Positions 40,780 through 50,496 of a stretch of DNA of 64,000 nt are shown here, one piece after another. Source of the stretch: a virus. The DNA lies in IMG/VR virus record IMGVR_UViG_3300010885_016694, positions 1 to 64,000 of that record; one strand, given 5' to 3'. Each line of letters starts with the position of its first letter. The stretch's first letter is position 1. A program made the translations under genes and the position numbers. Under the pieces are notes generated by a model. The model made no database searches. It was not told the origin of the DNA and saw nothing but the letters and a program-made list of their open reading frames with translations.

Positions 40780-41310
40780 ATATTCGGTGGTATATGATTC
40801 TTTCTTGACTTTAGTCTTTTTGACTTTTTCAACAGGAATTTTAATATCAACTGTTGGGAGAGCATAGGTAACACCTTTGGCTCCACTTTCGACTTCACCA
40901 ACCTCTTCTGGTTGGTGAATTTCTTTGTTGTCGTAATTGAATTGATCTGGGAACGGAGCAAGATTTGGATAAAAGTCTTTTACAACACATAAGCAGGAAG
41001 GAACTAGTACGTTATAATATCTTCTTCCTCCACCTTGATCCTGCGCGACAGATAATATTACATGTCCAGTCATCATTTCTGGATTTCCACCATATCTTTG
41101 TGGTTGTGTATCATTAACACCAATTACTCTTAGGTGTTGTTTACTGTCAACTAAACTGTCTAAATCTTTTTTGACGTTATCATGAAGTTTTTTGTATTCT
41201 TCATGAGATTTATAAGTTTTCATTAATTCAATATAGTCTCCAACCAAAAAACCACCTCTAGTTGCTCTGGTAATATTGGATTCAACCAATCTTATAAACT
41301 TTTTTTCCAT
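40753..41310 (-). CDS. Probable virion structural protein, 185 aa
   Basis: The N terminus MEKKFIRLVESNITRATRGG includes L-V-E-S, a possible prohead-protease site. It is followed by GFLVGDYIELMK, a helical stretch, HLRVIGVNDTQPQRYGGN and HVILSVAQDQGGGRRYYNVL, then a Lys-rich tail (VEKVKKTKVKKES). I recall 'TRGG(F/Y)LVGD ... APDQGGGR' from unnamed virion proteins of marine T4-like phages. It is expressed from a late box back-to-back with that of gp25. Function unknown. Confidence 0.65.
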   Translation of the reverse strand: MEKKFIRLVESNITRATRGGFLVGDYIELMKTYKSHEEYKKLHDNVKKDLDSLVDSKQHLRVIGVNDTQPQRYGGNPEMMTGHVILSVAQDQGGGRRYYNVLVPSCLCVVKDFYPNLAPFPDQFNYDNKEIHQPEEVGEVESGAKGVTYALPTVDIKIPVEKVKKTKVKKESYTTEYLSGMEYLG

Positions 41311-41315
41311 AAGAT

Positions 41316-41321
41316 TATTTA
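41316..41321 (-). promoter_or_regulatory. Late promoter box for 40753-41310
   Basis: ACTAAATA on the minus strand, 5 nt (ATCTT) before ATG. It is paired with the box at 41332 in the opposite direction. Confidence 0.7.
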
Positions 41322-41331
41322 GTGTGACTAT

Positions 41332-41337
41332 TAAATA
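41332..41337 (+). promoter_or_regulatory. Late promoter box for the gp25 gene
   Basis: TTAAATA, 5 nt (TTTTT), then ATG. Confidence 0.7.
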
Positions 41338-41342
41338 TTTTT

Positions 41343-41822
41343 ATGGGAAAAATCTTAATAAGCGATCTTCCAAAATCTCCATTGGGATCTCAAAATTATT
41401 TATATGCTGATCTGCACTTAGAATTACAACCAAGATATGATGTAAATAGTATTTTATTCCAAAATTCAGATGTTAATGATTTTAAAGTAGATTATGATAT
41501 TAATGCTATTAGAAATTCATTAAAAAATCTATTTACTACAACACCTGGTGAAAAGGTTTTAAACCCAGAATTTGGAATGGATTTAAGAAGATATTTGTTC
41601 GAACCAGCCACAATAGAAGTAGCCGAATTAATACGAAGCCAGATATATACACAAATAGGAACATTCGAACCAAGAGTTAAACTAAACAGTGTTAAAATAA
41701 CAGTATTTGAGGACGTTAATGAATTTGATATTTCGATAAACTACAGCATACCTTCATTAAATATAAATAATGCATCAATGTTTGGTACGCTAAACAATAG
41801 TGGATATAATTACAGAACATAA
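41343..41822 (+). CDS. 25: Baseplate wedge protein, gp25-like
   Basis: A 159-residue protein (T4 gp25: 132), the conserved sheath-initiating wedge subunit. DINAIRNSLKNLFTTTPGEK, then VLNPEFGMDLRRYLFEP and IRSQIYTQIGTFEPRVKLNS give the family core, including 'P-G-E-R/K-x-x-x-P-x-f-G-s-x-l-x-x-x-l-F-e-p' and the hallmark E-P-R. The late promoter is back-to-back with the minus-strand gene. The wedge gp6 gene follows 2 nt after the stop, as in T4. Confidence 0.93.
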   Translation: MGKILISDLPKSPLGSQNYLYADLHLELQPRYDVNSILFQNSDVNDFKVDYDINAIRNSLKNLFTTTPGEKVLNPEFGMDLRRYLFEPATIEVAELIRSQIYTQIGTFEPRVKLNSVKITVFEDVNEFDISINYSIPSLNINNASMFGTLNNSGYNYRT

Positions 41823-41824
41823 AA

Positions 41825-43654
41825 ATGAGTACTTCCAATTTTACAGAATTTAAATTACCAAGAAATGCGTATGCCGCATTTGATGCATTAAGTCTAAAGC
41901 AATTAATCAAAAATAGATTAAAAACTATAGGAGTTTTTCCTGATATTGACTTCGAAGGAAGTAATATAAACGGATTAGTTGATGTCGTTGCTTACACATA
42001 TCATGTATTGTTGTTTTATCTAAACCAAACAGCATCGGATTCATTATTTTCACAAGCTGAATTGTTTGAAAACATGAATAAAATTGTAAATTTGATTGGA
42101 TATAAACCAAATGGATCGCATACAGCATCTTTAAAGGTTGATATGTATGCAACTACGCTTATTCCAGTAGGATCATATACGATTGAAAGATTTTCTTACA
42201 TGATAATAAACAATATACCTTATTCTTTTAATAAGGATGTATCTTTTCAGAAGATTACAAATTCTTCTCAAGATGAATTAATTGAATCTGTGGGGGCAAA
42301 TAATTTATTATACCAAGGAGCTTTTAAAGAATATCCATTATATACCGCTATTGGAGAAAATTTTGAATCTTTTACTTTAAATCTTGATTATCCTTTAGAT
42401 ATAGCACCATCTAAAATGATAGATCATAACAATGTTTATGTGTTTGTAAAGGATGTTAATACACAAAAATGGTCAGAATGGAAAGAAGTTAGTAGTTTAT
42501 ACTTATCTGATAATATTTCTAATTATTTTGAAAAGAGATTGAACGAATATGGTCATCATGAAATAAAATTTGGTGATGATATTAACGGAAAACGATTAAA
42601 TTCTGGAGATGTTGTAGCAATTTATTATTTGGAAAGTGATGGTAATTCTGGTATTATTGGAATAAATGCCAGTAAATCTGGTAAGGTTTCTTCTTATATT
42701 TCTGATTTGTTTTTTGAAATACAAAACGATATCAAAGATCCTAATGTTAATTATTTGTCAAAGGATAATACTTTAGCATTAAAATTTGAAAACGAATATG
42801 CATCAATACCTCCTACTCCAGTTGAAAACGTAACAGAAATGAGAAAAAATGCACCATTGTTGTTTTCTTCGCAAAATAGAGCGGTTACGGTATATGATTA
42901 TGAATCTTATGTATATAAGAATTTCTCTAATATAATACAAAGTGTTAAAGCGGTTTCAAATAAACAATATACATCAGAATATTTGTCATATTATTATGAC
43001 TTGGGACTCCAAAGACCTAATTTGGATGATAAATTGTTGTTTAATCAAGTTGCATTTAATGATTCTTGTGACTTTAATAATGTTTATTTGTTTTGTGTAC
43101 CTAGATTAGGCGCAATCAAAGACGAAACAACCCCAATCGATTTGTTTTTTTCTCAAAAACAAGCAATAGTTGATAAATTAGAAGAAGTTAAGATGTTGAA
43201 TCATAATATTGTTGTAAATGATCCGATATATTTGGCATTTGATATAGCATTACCAATATTAGGTGAAATAATAACTCCCGATATTAGAGATGAGACTGTT
43301 TTACGAGTAACTAGAAGTACAACACAGATAATATCTAAAGATCAAATTAAAAATTCTATATATGTGTTATTTAAACAATTCTTTTTACAAGCTAGTAATT
43401 CATTAGAGCAAACTTTAGATTTAACTGAATTGAGTTTTAATATTTTAAGTATAGAAGGCATCAAATCATTAGAAACTGTTAGAATTTCAAATGGTGTTGA
43501 ATATAAAACTTCAAAAATAAGTTTTATATATTGGAATCCGTTGTATGGAAATGCTAATGTGAACACAACTTCACAAAATATGTCGTTAAAATTCTTCGAA
43601 TTTCCGTTTTTTTATAAAATATCAAATTTAATTAATAAAATAGAAGTAATATAA
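41825..43654 (+). CDS. 6: Baseplate wedge protein, gp6-like (baseplate J family)
   Basis: A 609-residue protein (T4 gp6: 660). Signs: LKQLIKNRLKTIGVFPDIDF with GSNINGLVDVVAYTYHVLLF at the N terminus, YEIKFGDDINGKRLNSGDV-like strands near 250 (HHEIKFGDDING) giving the baseplate-J 'i-x-f-G-d-g-x-x-G-x-x-l-x-x-G-x-x-v' motif, RNAPLLFSSQNRAVTVYDYE near 340, and a late 'D-x-I-k-n-x-i-x-x-x-f'. It would form the wedge ring around the hub with gp25. The stop overlaps the next ATG by 1 nt. Confidence 0.88.
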   Translation: MSTSNFTEFKLPRNAYAAFDALSLKQLIKNRLKTIGVFPDIDFEGSNINGLVDVVAYTYHVLLFYLNQTASDSLFSQAELFENMNKIVNLIGYKPNGSHTASLKVDMYATTLIPVGSYTIERFSYMIINNIPYSFNKDVSFQKITNSSQDELIESVGANNLLYQGAFKEYPLYTAIGENFESFTLNLDYPLDIAPSKMIDHNNVYVFVKDVNTQKWSEWKEVSSLYLSDNISNYFEKRLNEYGHHEIKFGDDINGKRLNSGDVVAIYYLESDGNSGIIGINASKSGKVSSYISDLFFEIQNDIKDPNVNYLSKDNTLALKFENEYASIPPTPVENVTEMRKNAPLLFSSQNRAVTVYDYESYVYKNFSNIIQSVKAVSNKQYTSEYLSYYYDLGLQRPNLDDKLLFNQVAFNDSCDFNNVYLFCVPRLGAIKDETTPIDLFFSQKQAIVDKLEEVKMLNHNIVVNDPIYLAFDIALPILGEIITPDIRDETVLRVTRSTTQIISKDQIKNSIYVLFKQFFLQASNSLEQTLDLTELSFNILSIEGIKSLETVRISNGVEYKTSKISFIYWNPLYGNANVNTTSQNMSLKFFEFPFFYKISNLINKIEVI

Positions 43655-46600
43655 TGCAAGATTATCACAGATATATTTATTTTCAAACATTAGATTACAC
43701 TGGAACTCAAACAACCAGTGGATATACGCTTCCTATTACCCCTTTTACGTTTATTCCAATTTTTGATGATGGGACATCCGTAGATTATTCTAAAAAAAGG
43801 ATATTATGGGATTTTGGTGATGGGACAACATCAGAATCTGTTACTGCTGTTCATAGTTATAAATTTCCCGGTTGGTATAATGTTAAATGTTATGTATTAG
43901 GTAAATTGGGAGAAGGATATGTTGATGCTTTTTCTCAAAATTTGATGGTGCATGATTATATAAGTGATGTATTGTCTTTGTCGGGATTTATAGGAAAAAC
44001 CGAATCAGGAACTAAACAAAATCCATTTAAAATATTTCGTTTTAATAGCTGGCAAACATATGATGTGTTATCAGCAGAAGGATATACAATAAAATTAAAT
44101 GTAAATGGTAACACAGCTCCACTTTTAAATGTAGAAGAATATAAAAAGGATTCTTGGGGTCATTTAAAGCCCTCTTCTAGATTTGAATCTATAGAATATA
44201 ATGTAATTACACAACAATACGAAAAACAACCAGTTAATAGTATTAAAACTTCAAATATAGAAATATATGCAAGAGTTTTTAATAATAAATTAACATTATG
44301 CGAAAAAAACGACATAGGATCTTGTTTTGTGGGTACTTCAGGAAGTAAAGAATTCTATTTTATTGATGATTTACCAAAATTATTAGAAGATGTTACGAGA
44401 GAGCAGCCAATAACGGTTTATGCATCGTTTGATACAAGAAAATTTAAAGATTTTGATTCGGATCATATAAAATTTCCAGAAAATTATATATCAGTTTTAA
44501 ATAATATATTCGATACGACAGCATTTACTATATTAATTGAACAATTATATTCAGACCATTTGACAATAACATCAAATGGTATTGATGATGATAATAATGG
44601 TAATTTAATTGATACGTTTAACATATATCCTCAAAAATTTGTTAATCAAAAAATACCATTTGTTGTAAAAATTAAAGATATTGCGAAATTAACATCAAAA
44701 TACAATCCAATATTAACATTAAAACCAGATCCTAATGTATTACCCGGTGAAATATACTTGGAACTTAGGGATGAATATGATAATAAATTAGAAAATGTCG
44801 AATTTAATTCAAATTATGGAGTTCTTTCGTCACAAAAATTTGGTGGTTATTTCAAAGGATATTTGATTGCCGATAATCCGTTGAAAAATGTACACATTTT
44901 TGCAAAAGCTATACCCATAGCCACAAAAAGATATTTAGTGGACACGGCATGTGCAATTATAAGTGAACCACAATCGGATAAAATACATAGTATTGTGGTG
45001 AAGCAGGATACTAATGATAAAACCAGAAAAATATTGAGCGATAATTTGATTAGAACCTATAGTTTAACTGGCATTTATTCATCTTGTGTCGTATCTAAGA
45101 GATTACCGAACGGAAAAACTACATACGAAGCATTTTTGGTCGATGCTGATAAAGAAAAGATAATGAAGTACGATCCAATAAATTTGGAATTGTTGTATGA
45201 TGGGTATGTATTACCAGAAAATTCGTCTCCATCTGATATTTGTAGTGACAGTAAAGGAAATATATGGGTTACATTATATGATTCGATCAGTACTATACGA
45301 ATTAACAATTTATCTAATCTTGTAGATAGGATAATACGTCCATCAGTAGCAAACACAGTAACGGATTATGAAAATAGTGTTACTCCAGCATCTTTGGACA
45401 CAGATTTAAATGATAATTTATGGATATCATATTCAAACGAACAATTATCGTTTATTGAAAAGTATGATATCAGTACTAATTTCTTATTTAAAATCAATCT
45501 AACACCAAATTACGAATCAACCGAAATTATAACGGATCTAAATTGTAATGCATGGGGTATAGCAAAAGAGCTAGAGTCCCCATCATTAGTTTTATCTTCT
45601 AGTAATGATAAAATATATAAAATAGATCCAGATGGAAATAGTGTAACCTATTATGATGTTAGTGGTAGCTTGTGGAATCTAACATTAGATGTTTCAGGAA
45701 ACATATGGGCAACAAAAAATAGGAATGAATTAGCATTCATCAACACACAAACGAATACATTTAGTACATTTTCGTTAAGTACCTATTCTTCATTAGATCC
45801 AGAAACGAATTATATTAGTGATTTGGAAGGGATTGCTTGTACTACGGATAATACTATATTAGTAGTAGATAATACAAACAGGAAAATACATTATTTTTCT
45901 GCAAATGTTATGAGATATGGGTTCCATCCATCGTCTATGAGTTTATATTACACAAACGACATACCAGCTAATAGAACACAAGATAAAATAAATGCATACG
46001 GAGATTGGAATGGGTTTAAGTATATTAATAAATACCAAAATACATTCGGAAACCCCAAACCTGTATACGGAAATAGTAATAATTTTAATTTATATCCTTC
46101 TACTCAAGGAGAATATGAGATAAGAAAGGTTAATGAAAATTTTGACATGAAACAACAAATAAAATCATATCGTTTTCAAGATTATTTGTTGGATAATACT
46201 ATTGTTTTTGATGACTTTATAGGAACAGCAGTGGGTGCGTTGTCATCAAAACCAAATGAAATAGGAAAGGTTGTTTATGAAAAAATCTCTAATTTTACAA
46301 ACAATTTACATAATATTGATGTTTGTGGCGTTCAAGCATTAAAATCAATGTATGAAATGTTGGATGAACCATTCTATACATTTAATAATACTTCATACAA
46401 TCTTCCAGCAGAATTAAACAGATTAATTGATTTGTTTTCTATAAATTTTTCAAAATTAAAGGGAAGTTATGATAAATTTGATTTAAATTTTTATAATAAA
46501 GGATATAATAATGAATATTTGAGACAAAATAATCAACCTGTAAATTATGGGATAAACAAAGGAGAAGAATTAGACTTTTTTACTTCGATTTTGACTGCGG

Positions 46601-46974
46601 GTAATAATATAATAAGTTATGAAAAATTCAGCGAAACATATAGAGTTTTAAATACTAATATATTAAGTTCTGTATCAGGGAACATAACATATATAGATGC
46701 AAATACAAGAACATATCAATTAAGCACATACCACCCAAATTGGGGATGGGGGTTGCTGTTGCCAGAAGAATATTCCAACGACCAAATACCATTGTTATAC
46801 ACTTTTTATAACTATGTTACAGGATATACTGACATCCAAAACGAAGGTGTCATAAATTGGAGTGATCCGTATAACAATATACCGAAAAATATAACAGATA
46901 TACAAGTATGGGATTCCATCAAACAAAAGATGATTTGCTATACATTAGCAAAAGGATTGGGCATCATTAAATAA
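43654..46974 (+). CDS. Large baseplate-associated protein with PKD domain and beta-propeller
   Basis: A 1106-residue protein. Residues ~40-100 are a PKD domain (RILWDFGDGTTSESVTAVHS, then FPGWYNVKCYV). Residues ~460-750 contain repeats of the type 'D-x-x-G-N-I-W-V': DSKGNIWVTLYDS, DLNDNLWISYSN, DLNCNAWGIAKE, DVSGNIWATKNR, predicting a lyase-like or NHL-like propeller. The C-terminal ~350 residues contain FPAELNRLIDLFSINFSKLK-type helices and resemble wedge-anchored sequence. It occupies the T4 gp7 position and length class (gp7: 1032 aa), but I see no direct gp7 match. It may combine a wedge role with surface binding. Confidence 0.6.
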   Translation: MQDYHRYIYFQTLDYTGTQTTSGYTLPITPFTFIPIFDDGTSVDYSKKRILWDFGDGTTSESVTAVHSYKFPGWYNVKCYVLGKLGEGYVDAFSQNLMVHDYISDVLSLSGFIGKTESGTKQNPFKIFRFNSWQTYDVLSAEGYTIKLNVNGNTAPLLNVEEYKKDSWGHLKPSSRFESIEYNVITQQYEKQPVNSIKTSNIEIYARVFNNKLTLCEKNDIGSCFVGTSGSKEFYFIDDLPKLLEDVTREQPITVYASFDTRKFKDFDSDHIKFPENYISVLNNIFDTTAFTILIEQLYSDHLTITSNGIDDDNNGNLIDTFNIYPQKFVNQKIPFVVKIKDIAKLTSKYNPILTLKPDPNVLPGEIYLELRDEYDNKLENVEFNSNYGVLSSQKFGGYFKGYLIADNPLKNVHIFAKAIPIATKRYLVDTACAIISEPQSDKIHSIVVKQDTNDKTRKILSDNLIRTYSLTGIYSSCVVSKRLPNGKTTYEAFLVDADKEKIMKYDPINLELLYDGYVLPENSSPSDICSDSKGNIWVTLYDSISTIRINNLSNLVDRIIRPSVANTVTDYENSVTPASLDTDLNDNLWISYSNEQLSFIEKYDISTNFLFKINLTPNYESTEIITDLNCNAWGIAKELESPSLVLSSSNDKIYKIDPDGNSVTYYDVSGSLWNLTLDVSGNIWATKNRNELAFINTQTNTFSTFSLSTYSSLDPETNYISDLEGIACTTDNTILVVDNTNRKIHYFSANVMRYGFHPSSMSLYYTNDIPANRTQDKINAYGDWNGFKYINKYQNTFGNPKPVYGNSNNFNLYPSTQGEYEIRKVNENFDMKQQIKSYRFQDYLLDNTIVFDDFIGTAVGALSSKPNEIGKVVYEKISNFTNNLHNIDVCGVQALKSMYEMLDEPFYTFNNTSYNLPAELNRLIDLFSINFSKLKGSYDKFDLNFYNKGYNNEYLRQNNQPVNYGINKGEELDFFTSILTAGNNIISYEKFSETYRVLNTNILSSVSGNITYIDANTRTYQLSTYHPNWGWGLLLPEEYSNDQIPLLYTFYNYVTGYTDIQNEGVINWSDPYNNIPKNITDIQVWDSIKQKMICYTLAKGLGIIK
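46968..46973 (+). promoter_or_regulatory. Late promoter box for the gene at 46979
   Basis: TTAAATA over the upstream stop, 5 nt (ATAAT), then GTG. Confidence 0.65.
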
Positions 46975-46978
46975 TAAT

Positions 46979-49900
46979 GTGTCGGAATCACTCGTATTTG
47001 CTAAAACATTACCATTATATTCCATAGTAAATCCTTCGGTACTTGAAAGGGATTACTTGGACTATGAAGCTCCGTTTTCATTTTTTGACTTTTTAAAGTA
47101 CACTAGAGCAGATTTAACTCCGTTACAATTTAATGATCTATATTTATCATATTTAAAAGAATGGAATGTAGTTAAAAAACTAAGTGATGGTCAATCAGAA
47201 CAATCAATACAAGAAAGATATGTAGAATTAATAAAGGAAATAACTTTACAATATAGTTCTACAGAAGAAAGAAGATTCCTAGCAAATATAAATTATTCGG
47301 ATGAGACGGAATTGGATATTATAATACCATTCTATTCTTCCAAATTAATAGAAATATGTAAATTCTATTCGGATAAAAGAGAAAAATTAAAATATAAAGT
47401 ACAAAAAAACAAAGTAAAAGGAACTAATATAAGTATAAAAAAATCAATTAACGAAACCGTAATTGATACAATATTTTCTGGTACATTTGATTTTTCTGCT
47501 GAAAAAACACTACAACAAAACATAATACAGAACGAACTCCTTAAGGATTTAAAGATAGAAATTGAAACATTATATGATACATATACGAATTATCACGATA
47601 ATGATCCAACGGAAGTTCCAGAAACATATGATGTTAAAACTGGATTAAGAAATAAACTATATTCAACAAATTTAAATGCAATTGATGTTGATATTTTTAT
47701 TAATTTTGATCAAGCCGTAAAAAATAAACTATTTGAAAATATTAAACTGTTTTTAACTCAATTTGGGAAAATATTTACAATCAATTATGCATTGGATCAA
47801 GTAGATTTAGATTGTAAACCTGATCAAAAACTTTATAATTTAGTTTCTGAAGAAAAACCGAAGGCAAATAAATTAGTTTTATTAAATGCTGATTTGGTTA
47901 AAAAATATATTGGAGCAGATATGTACTATATTCAGACGGGAAGTACTATTTTTGATATAACGTCTGGAGTTTTGGTTAAAGCAGAAAATCCAACAGGAAA
48001 TTTGTTGAATAGGCATTATCCAACAACAGCAACAATAGAAGAAGAATCTGTGTTGTATTCCGAAAGAGATATTGGATTATTTTTTACACCAGATAAAAAT
48101 AGTATTTTATATTTTTCTGTGCCAGAAAAATTATACAAAATAAATGAATCTAAATTACAACCAAATAGTGTATATGTATTTCCCGATCCATCATTATACG
48201 GAAATACTATGGGTGTATCTAGAATATATGACACAAAGTATCCATTAACACATATATGCGAATACACTAAATCGGTTAATAATAGAAGTCGTGATTATTC
48301 ATCTGGAGATATCAATTCAACACCATTTTCACAAGATTATTATTCGTATTTTTCAAGACATCAAATAGCAAATAGTTACGAATTAGGATTAAGTGGGATT
48401 AAATCCAATTTTGCACCTTTGTATGATAGAGGTATTGTATATAGATGGAATTCTGATATTTATGGTAACCAATATGGTTTATTTAAACATAAAATTAAAC
48501 AAAAGTTGATAGATTATAGCTTTTTGGAAGAAATTCCAGTAAAAGAATGCGAAGATTATGATGGCGGTCCTATAGAATTTTATGAAAACGGGATATTACC
48601 AGAAGTTGTATTAACCAGCAACCCAAAATGGGTAAAACCCGATGTTTGGGCGTCTAATTATTATTATAATATAGCAATAGAAGGCGGAATAGGGGGATTT
48701 AAATACGGAATGATGGAGAGAGGGTTTTATTGGGAAGGATATAGCGTAGATGGGCTGATGATTAATGAAAATCAAAGAAGTTTAGAAACATTTGATGTTA
48801 ATTTTAATGTATTATATCCTATAGAATTAGCAACTTTTGATGGGAATGCCTACAATAATTTGGAACCAATAGAAATTGATCAAGAATTTAATAATTCTGT
48901 TACTAGTTTGTATGATCAATATACATATTTAATTGATGATCTTTTTTACTGTAGAAATGGGAAAAATAATTTAAAACAAAGACCATTAAATGTATTGGAC
49001 GGTAATTCTGGCGAAAACATTAGTGAATTTCCTCCTAATTTTAACAATAATTATATTTTATCTTCAATAAAGAATAAAAATTTTGATGCTGGTAAGATAA
49101 CGGATTTTTGTGATGTTCAGTTTGATTTTGAAGATCAAACAAATCACATAATAAAGGAAACATTATCAGCATCCAGAACTATATTAGCAGATGTAGATAC
49201 AGAAACCGAATCATTAATAGAAAAAAGAAATCAATTTGGCTCTATTTACATAAATGACATAGTATCCAATACTGTACGTCCATTATCTACAGCTATGGAA
49301 GTGCAGTTCAGAAAATACAACAGTAGTGAATATGATACATTAAGATATCAAATAAGTAATGAAGTATTAGATTTCAATGTTTATAATGATTTTTTATGGA
49401 TTAAAACAAAAGAATATGTGGTTTTTGAAAAAATAGCCTACAGTGAAAATCAATATAGTTATTCTGGAACAGATTTGAATTTTATTAAATATAAATCGGG
49501 AAATTTGTTATCTCATATAACAAATCCATTTATATTTGAAAATAGAGATTATAGTTTAATTGTATTATTGTCTTCTATAAACACAGAATCAAATAATTTT
49601 TCTATTATACCATTGTTCTATAAAGTTAATTTATCAAATGGAAAATACGAAAAAATAAGCACATCTACAATACCTCTAAGTGTGTATTTAAATGATATAG
49701 AAAAAAATAATATAAAATTGTGTAGAGTTAATCAACCTGTATTAACGTATAATAGTAGAAATGAAAAATATTGTGTTATGACTACTATAGAAGATTTGAA
49801 TGAAATGTTTTACATTTATCGTATTAAATTTGATTTTGATGGGCAAAATATATTAAATCCTGAAGTGAATTTATATACTCCAAATACCGAAGAATACATC

Positions 49901-50014
49901 AACACAACAAATTTTAATGACACTACTAATATAATTAATTTAAACATAACACAAAACGATATTACCGAAAATACAAATATAACTATTAATGATGGAGTTT
50001 TAATATTAGGATAA
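46979..50014 (+). CDS. Large baseplate-associated structural protein, 1011 aa
   Basis: The start is GTG 46979, set by the promoter spacing; the overlapping ATG at 46977 is in another frame. Residues ~1-250 are helical and charged (ADLTPLQFNDLYLSYLKEWN; a Lys-rich coiled stretch near 130-160), while residues ~300-1011 are strand-rich with many Asn/Tyr. Repeating short motifs near 780-960 (LWIKTKEYVVFEKIAY; YKVNLSNGKYEKISTS) suggest a propeller-like region. No named family. It is probably assembled with its neighbours on the wedge or as baseplate fibres. Confidence 0.55.
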   Translation: MSESLVFAKTLPLYSIVNPSVLERDYLDYEAPFSFFDFLKYTRADLTPLQFNDLYLSYLKEWNVVKKLSDGQSEQSIQERYVELIKEITLQYSSTEERRFLANINYSDETELDIIIPFYSSKLIEICKFYSDKREKLKYKVQKNKVKGTNISIKKSINETVIDTIFSGTFDFSAEKTLQQNIIQNELLKDLKIEIETLYDTYTNYHDNDPTEVPETYDVKTGLRNKLYSTNLNAIDVDIFINFDQAVKNKLFENIKLFLTQFGKIFTINYALDQVDLDCKPDQKLYNLVSEEKPKANKLVLLNADLVKKYIGADMYYIQTGSTIFDITSGVLVKAENPTGNLLNRHYPTTATIEEESVLYSERDIGLFFTPDKNSILYFSVPEKLYKINESKLQPNSVYVFPDPSLYGNTMGVSRIYDTKYPLTHICEYTKSVNNRSRDYSSGDINSTPFSQDYYSYFSRHQIANSYELGLSGIKSNFAPLYDRGIVYRWNSDIYGNQYGLFKHKIKQKLIDYSFLEEIPVKECEDYDGGPIEFYENGILPEVVLTSNPKWVKPDVWASNYYYNIAIEGGIGGFKYGMMERGFYWEGYSVDGLMINENQRSLETFDVNFNVLYPIELATFDGNAYNNLEPIEIDQEFNNSVTSLYDQYTYLIDDLFYCRNGKNNLKQRPLNVLDGNSGENISEFPPNFNNNYILSSIKNKNFDAGKITDFCDVQFDFEDQTNHIIKETLSASRTILADVDTETESLIEKRNQFGSIYINDIVSNTVRPLSTAMEVQFRKYNSSEYDTLRYQISNEVLDFNVYNDFLWIKTKEYVVFEKIAYSENQYSYSGTDLNFIKYKSGNLLSHITNPFIFENRDYSLIVLLSSINTESNNFSIIPLFYKVNLSNGKYEKISTSTIPLSVYLNDIEKNNIKLCRVNQPVLTYNSRNEKYCVMTTIEDLNEMFYIYRIKFDFDGQNILNPEVNLYTPNTEEYINTTNFNDTTNIINLNITQNDITENTNITINDGVLILG

Positions 50015-50015
50015 C

Positions 50016-50492
50016 ATGAATACAATATATTATACATTAACGTCAGAATATAATAGTATAAACTATGTATCAATAGATGATGTCAAAGTTTCTAAAGGAA
50101 AAACCGAAGTAATATTTGATATTTCTCAATTACCTAATCAAAATTCAAATATAATTAGAACCGAAATCATTTTTGGAGATTCGTCTCCAAATTTTGAAAA
50201 AAACTATATATTTGAAGAAAATTTTAATATTTTAAGAGAAAAGGTTCGTCATATATACTATCCTGATACTGTAAATTCAAATATTATATATTATCCTACT
50301 ATAGTTGTAACATATTCTAATTTTAATCAATTAATATTTCAACTTACTCTCAAAATTGCTAAATCTTCAATACTTTCTGATTACAGGGGAGTTGTTGTGT
50401 CTTCGATTCAATTTGTGGATGACGAAGATGACAGTATATTCACTGTATTAGAATCTTTAAATGGTGACATTTTGAACTTAAAAATTAAATAA
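50016..50492 (+). CDS. Single beta-sandwich (PKD-like) protein, 158 aa
   Basis: KGKTEVIFDISQLP, then RTEIIFGDSSPNFEKNYIFE, REKVRHIYYPDTVNS and YYPTIVVTYSNFNQ follow the PKD outline: 'i-x-F-G-D-x-S ... x-x-H-x-Y-x-x-p ... y-x-v-x-v'. It is about the size of one domain plus edges. It starts 1 nt after the upstream stop (TAACATG), with AGGA 4 nt before the ATG. Likely an accessory subunit of the large neighbouring proteins. Moderate confidence in the fold, none for a role. Confidence 0.5.
   Translation: MNTIYYTLTSEYNSINYVSIDDVKVSKGKTEVIFDISQLPNQNSNIIRTEIIFGDSSPNFEKNYIFEENFNILREKVRHIYYPDTVNSNIIYYPTIVVTYSNFNQLIFQLTLKIAKSSILSDYRGVVVSSIQFVDDEDDSIFTVLESLNGDILNLKIK
50486..50491 (+). promoter_or_regulatory. 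Late promoter box for the gene at 50497
   Basis: TTAAATA over the upstream stop, 5 nt (ATTTA), then GTG. Confidence 0.65.
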
Positions 50493-50496
50493 TTTA

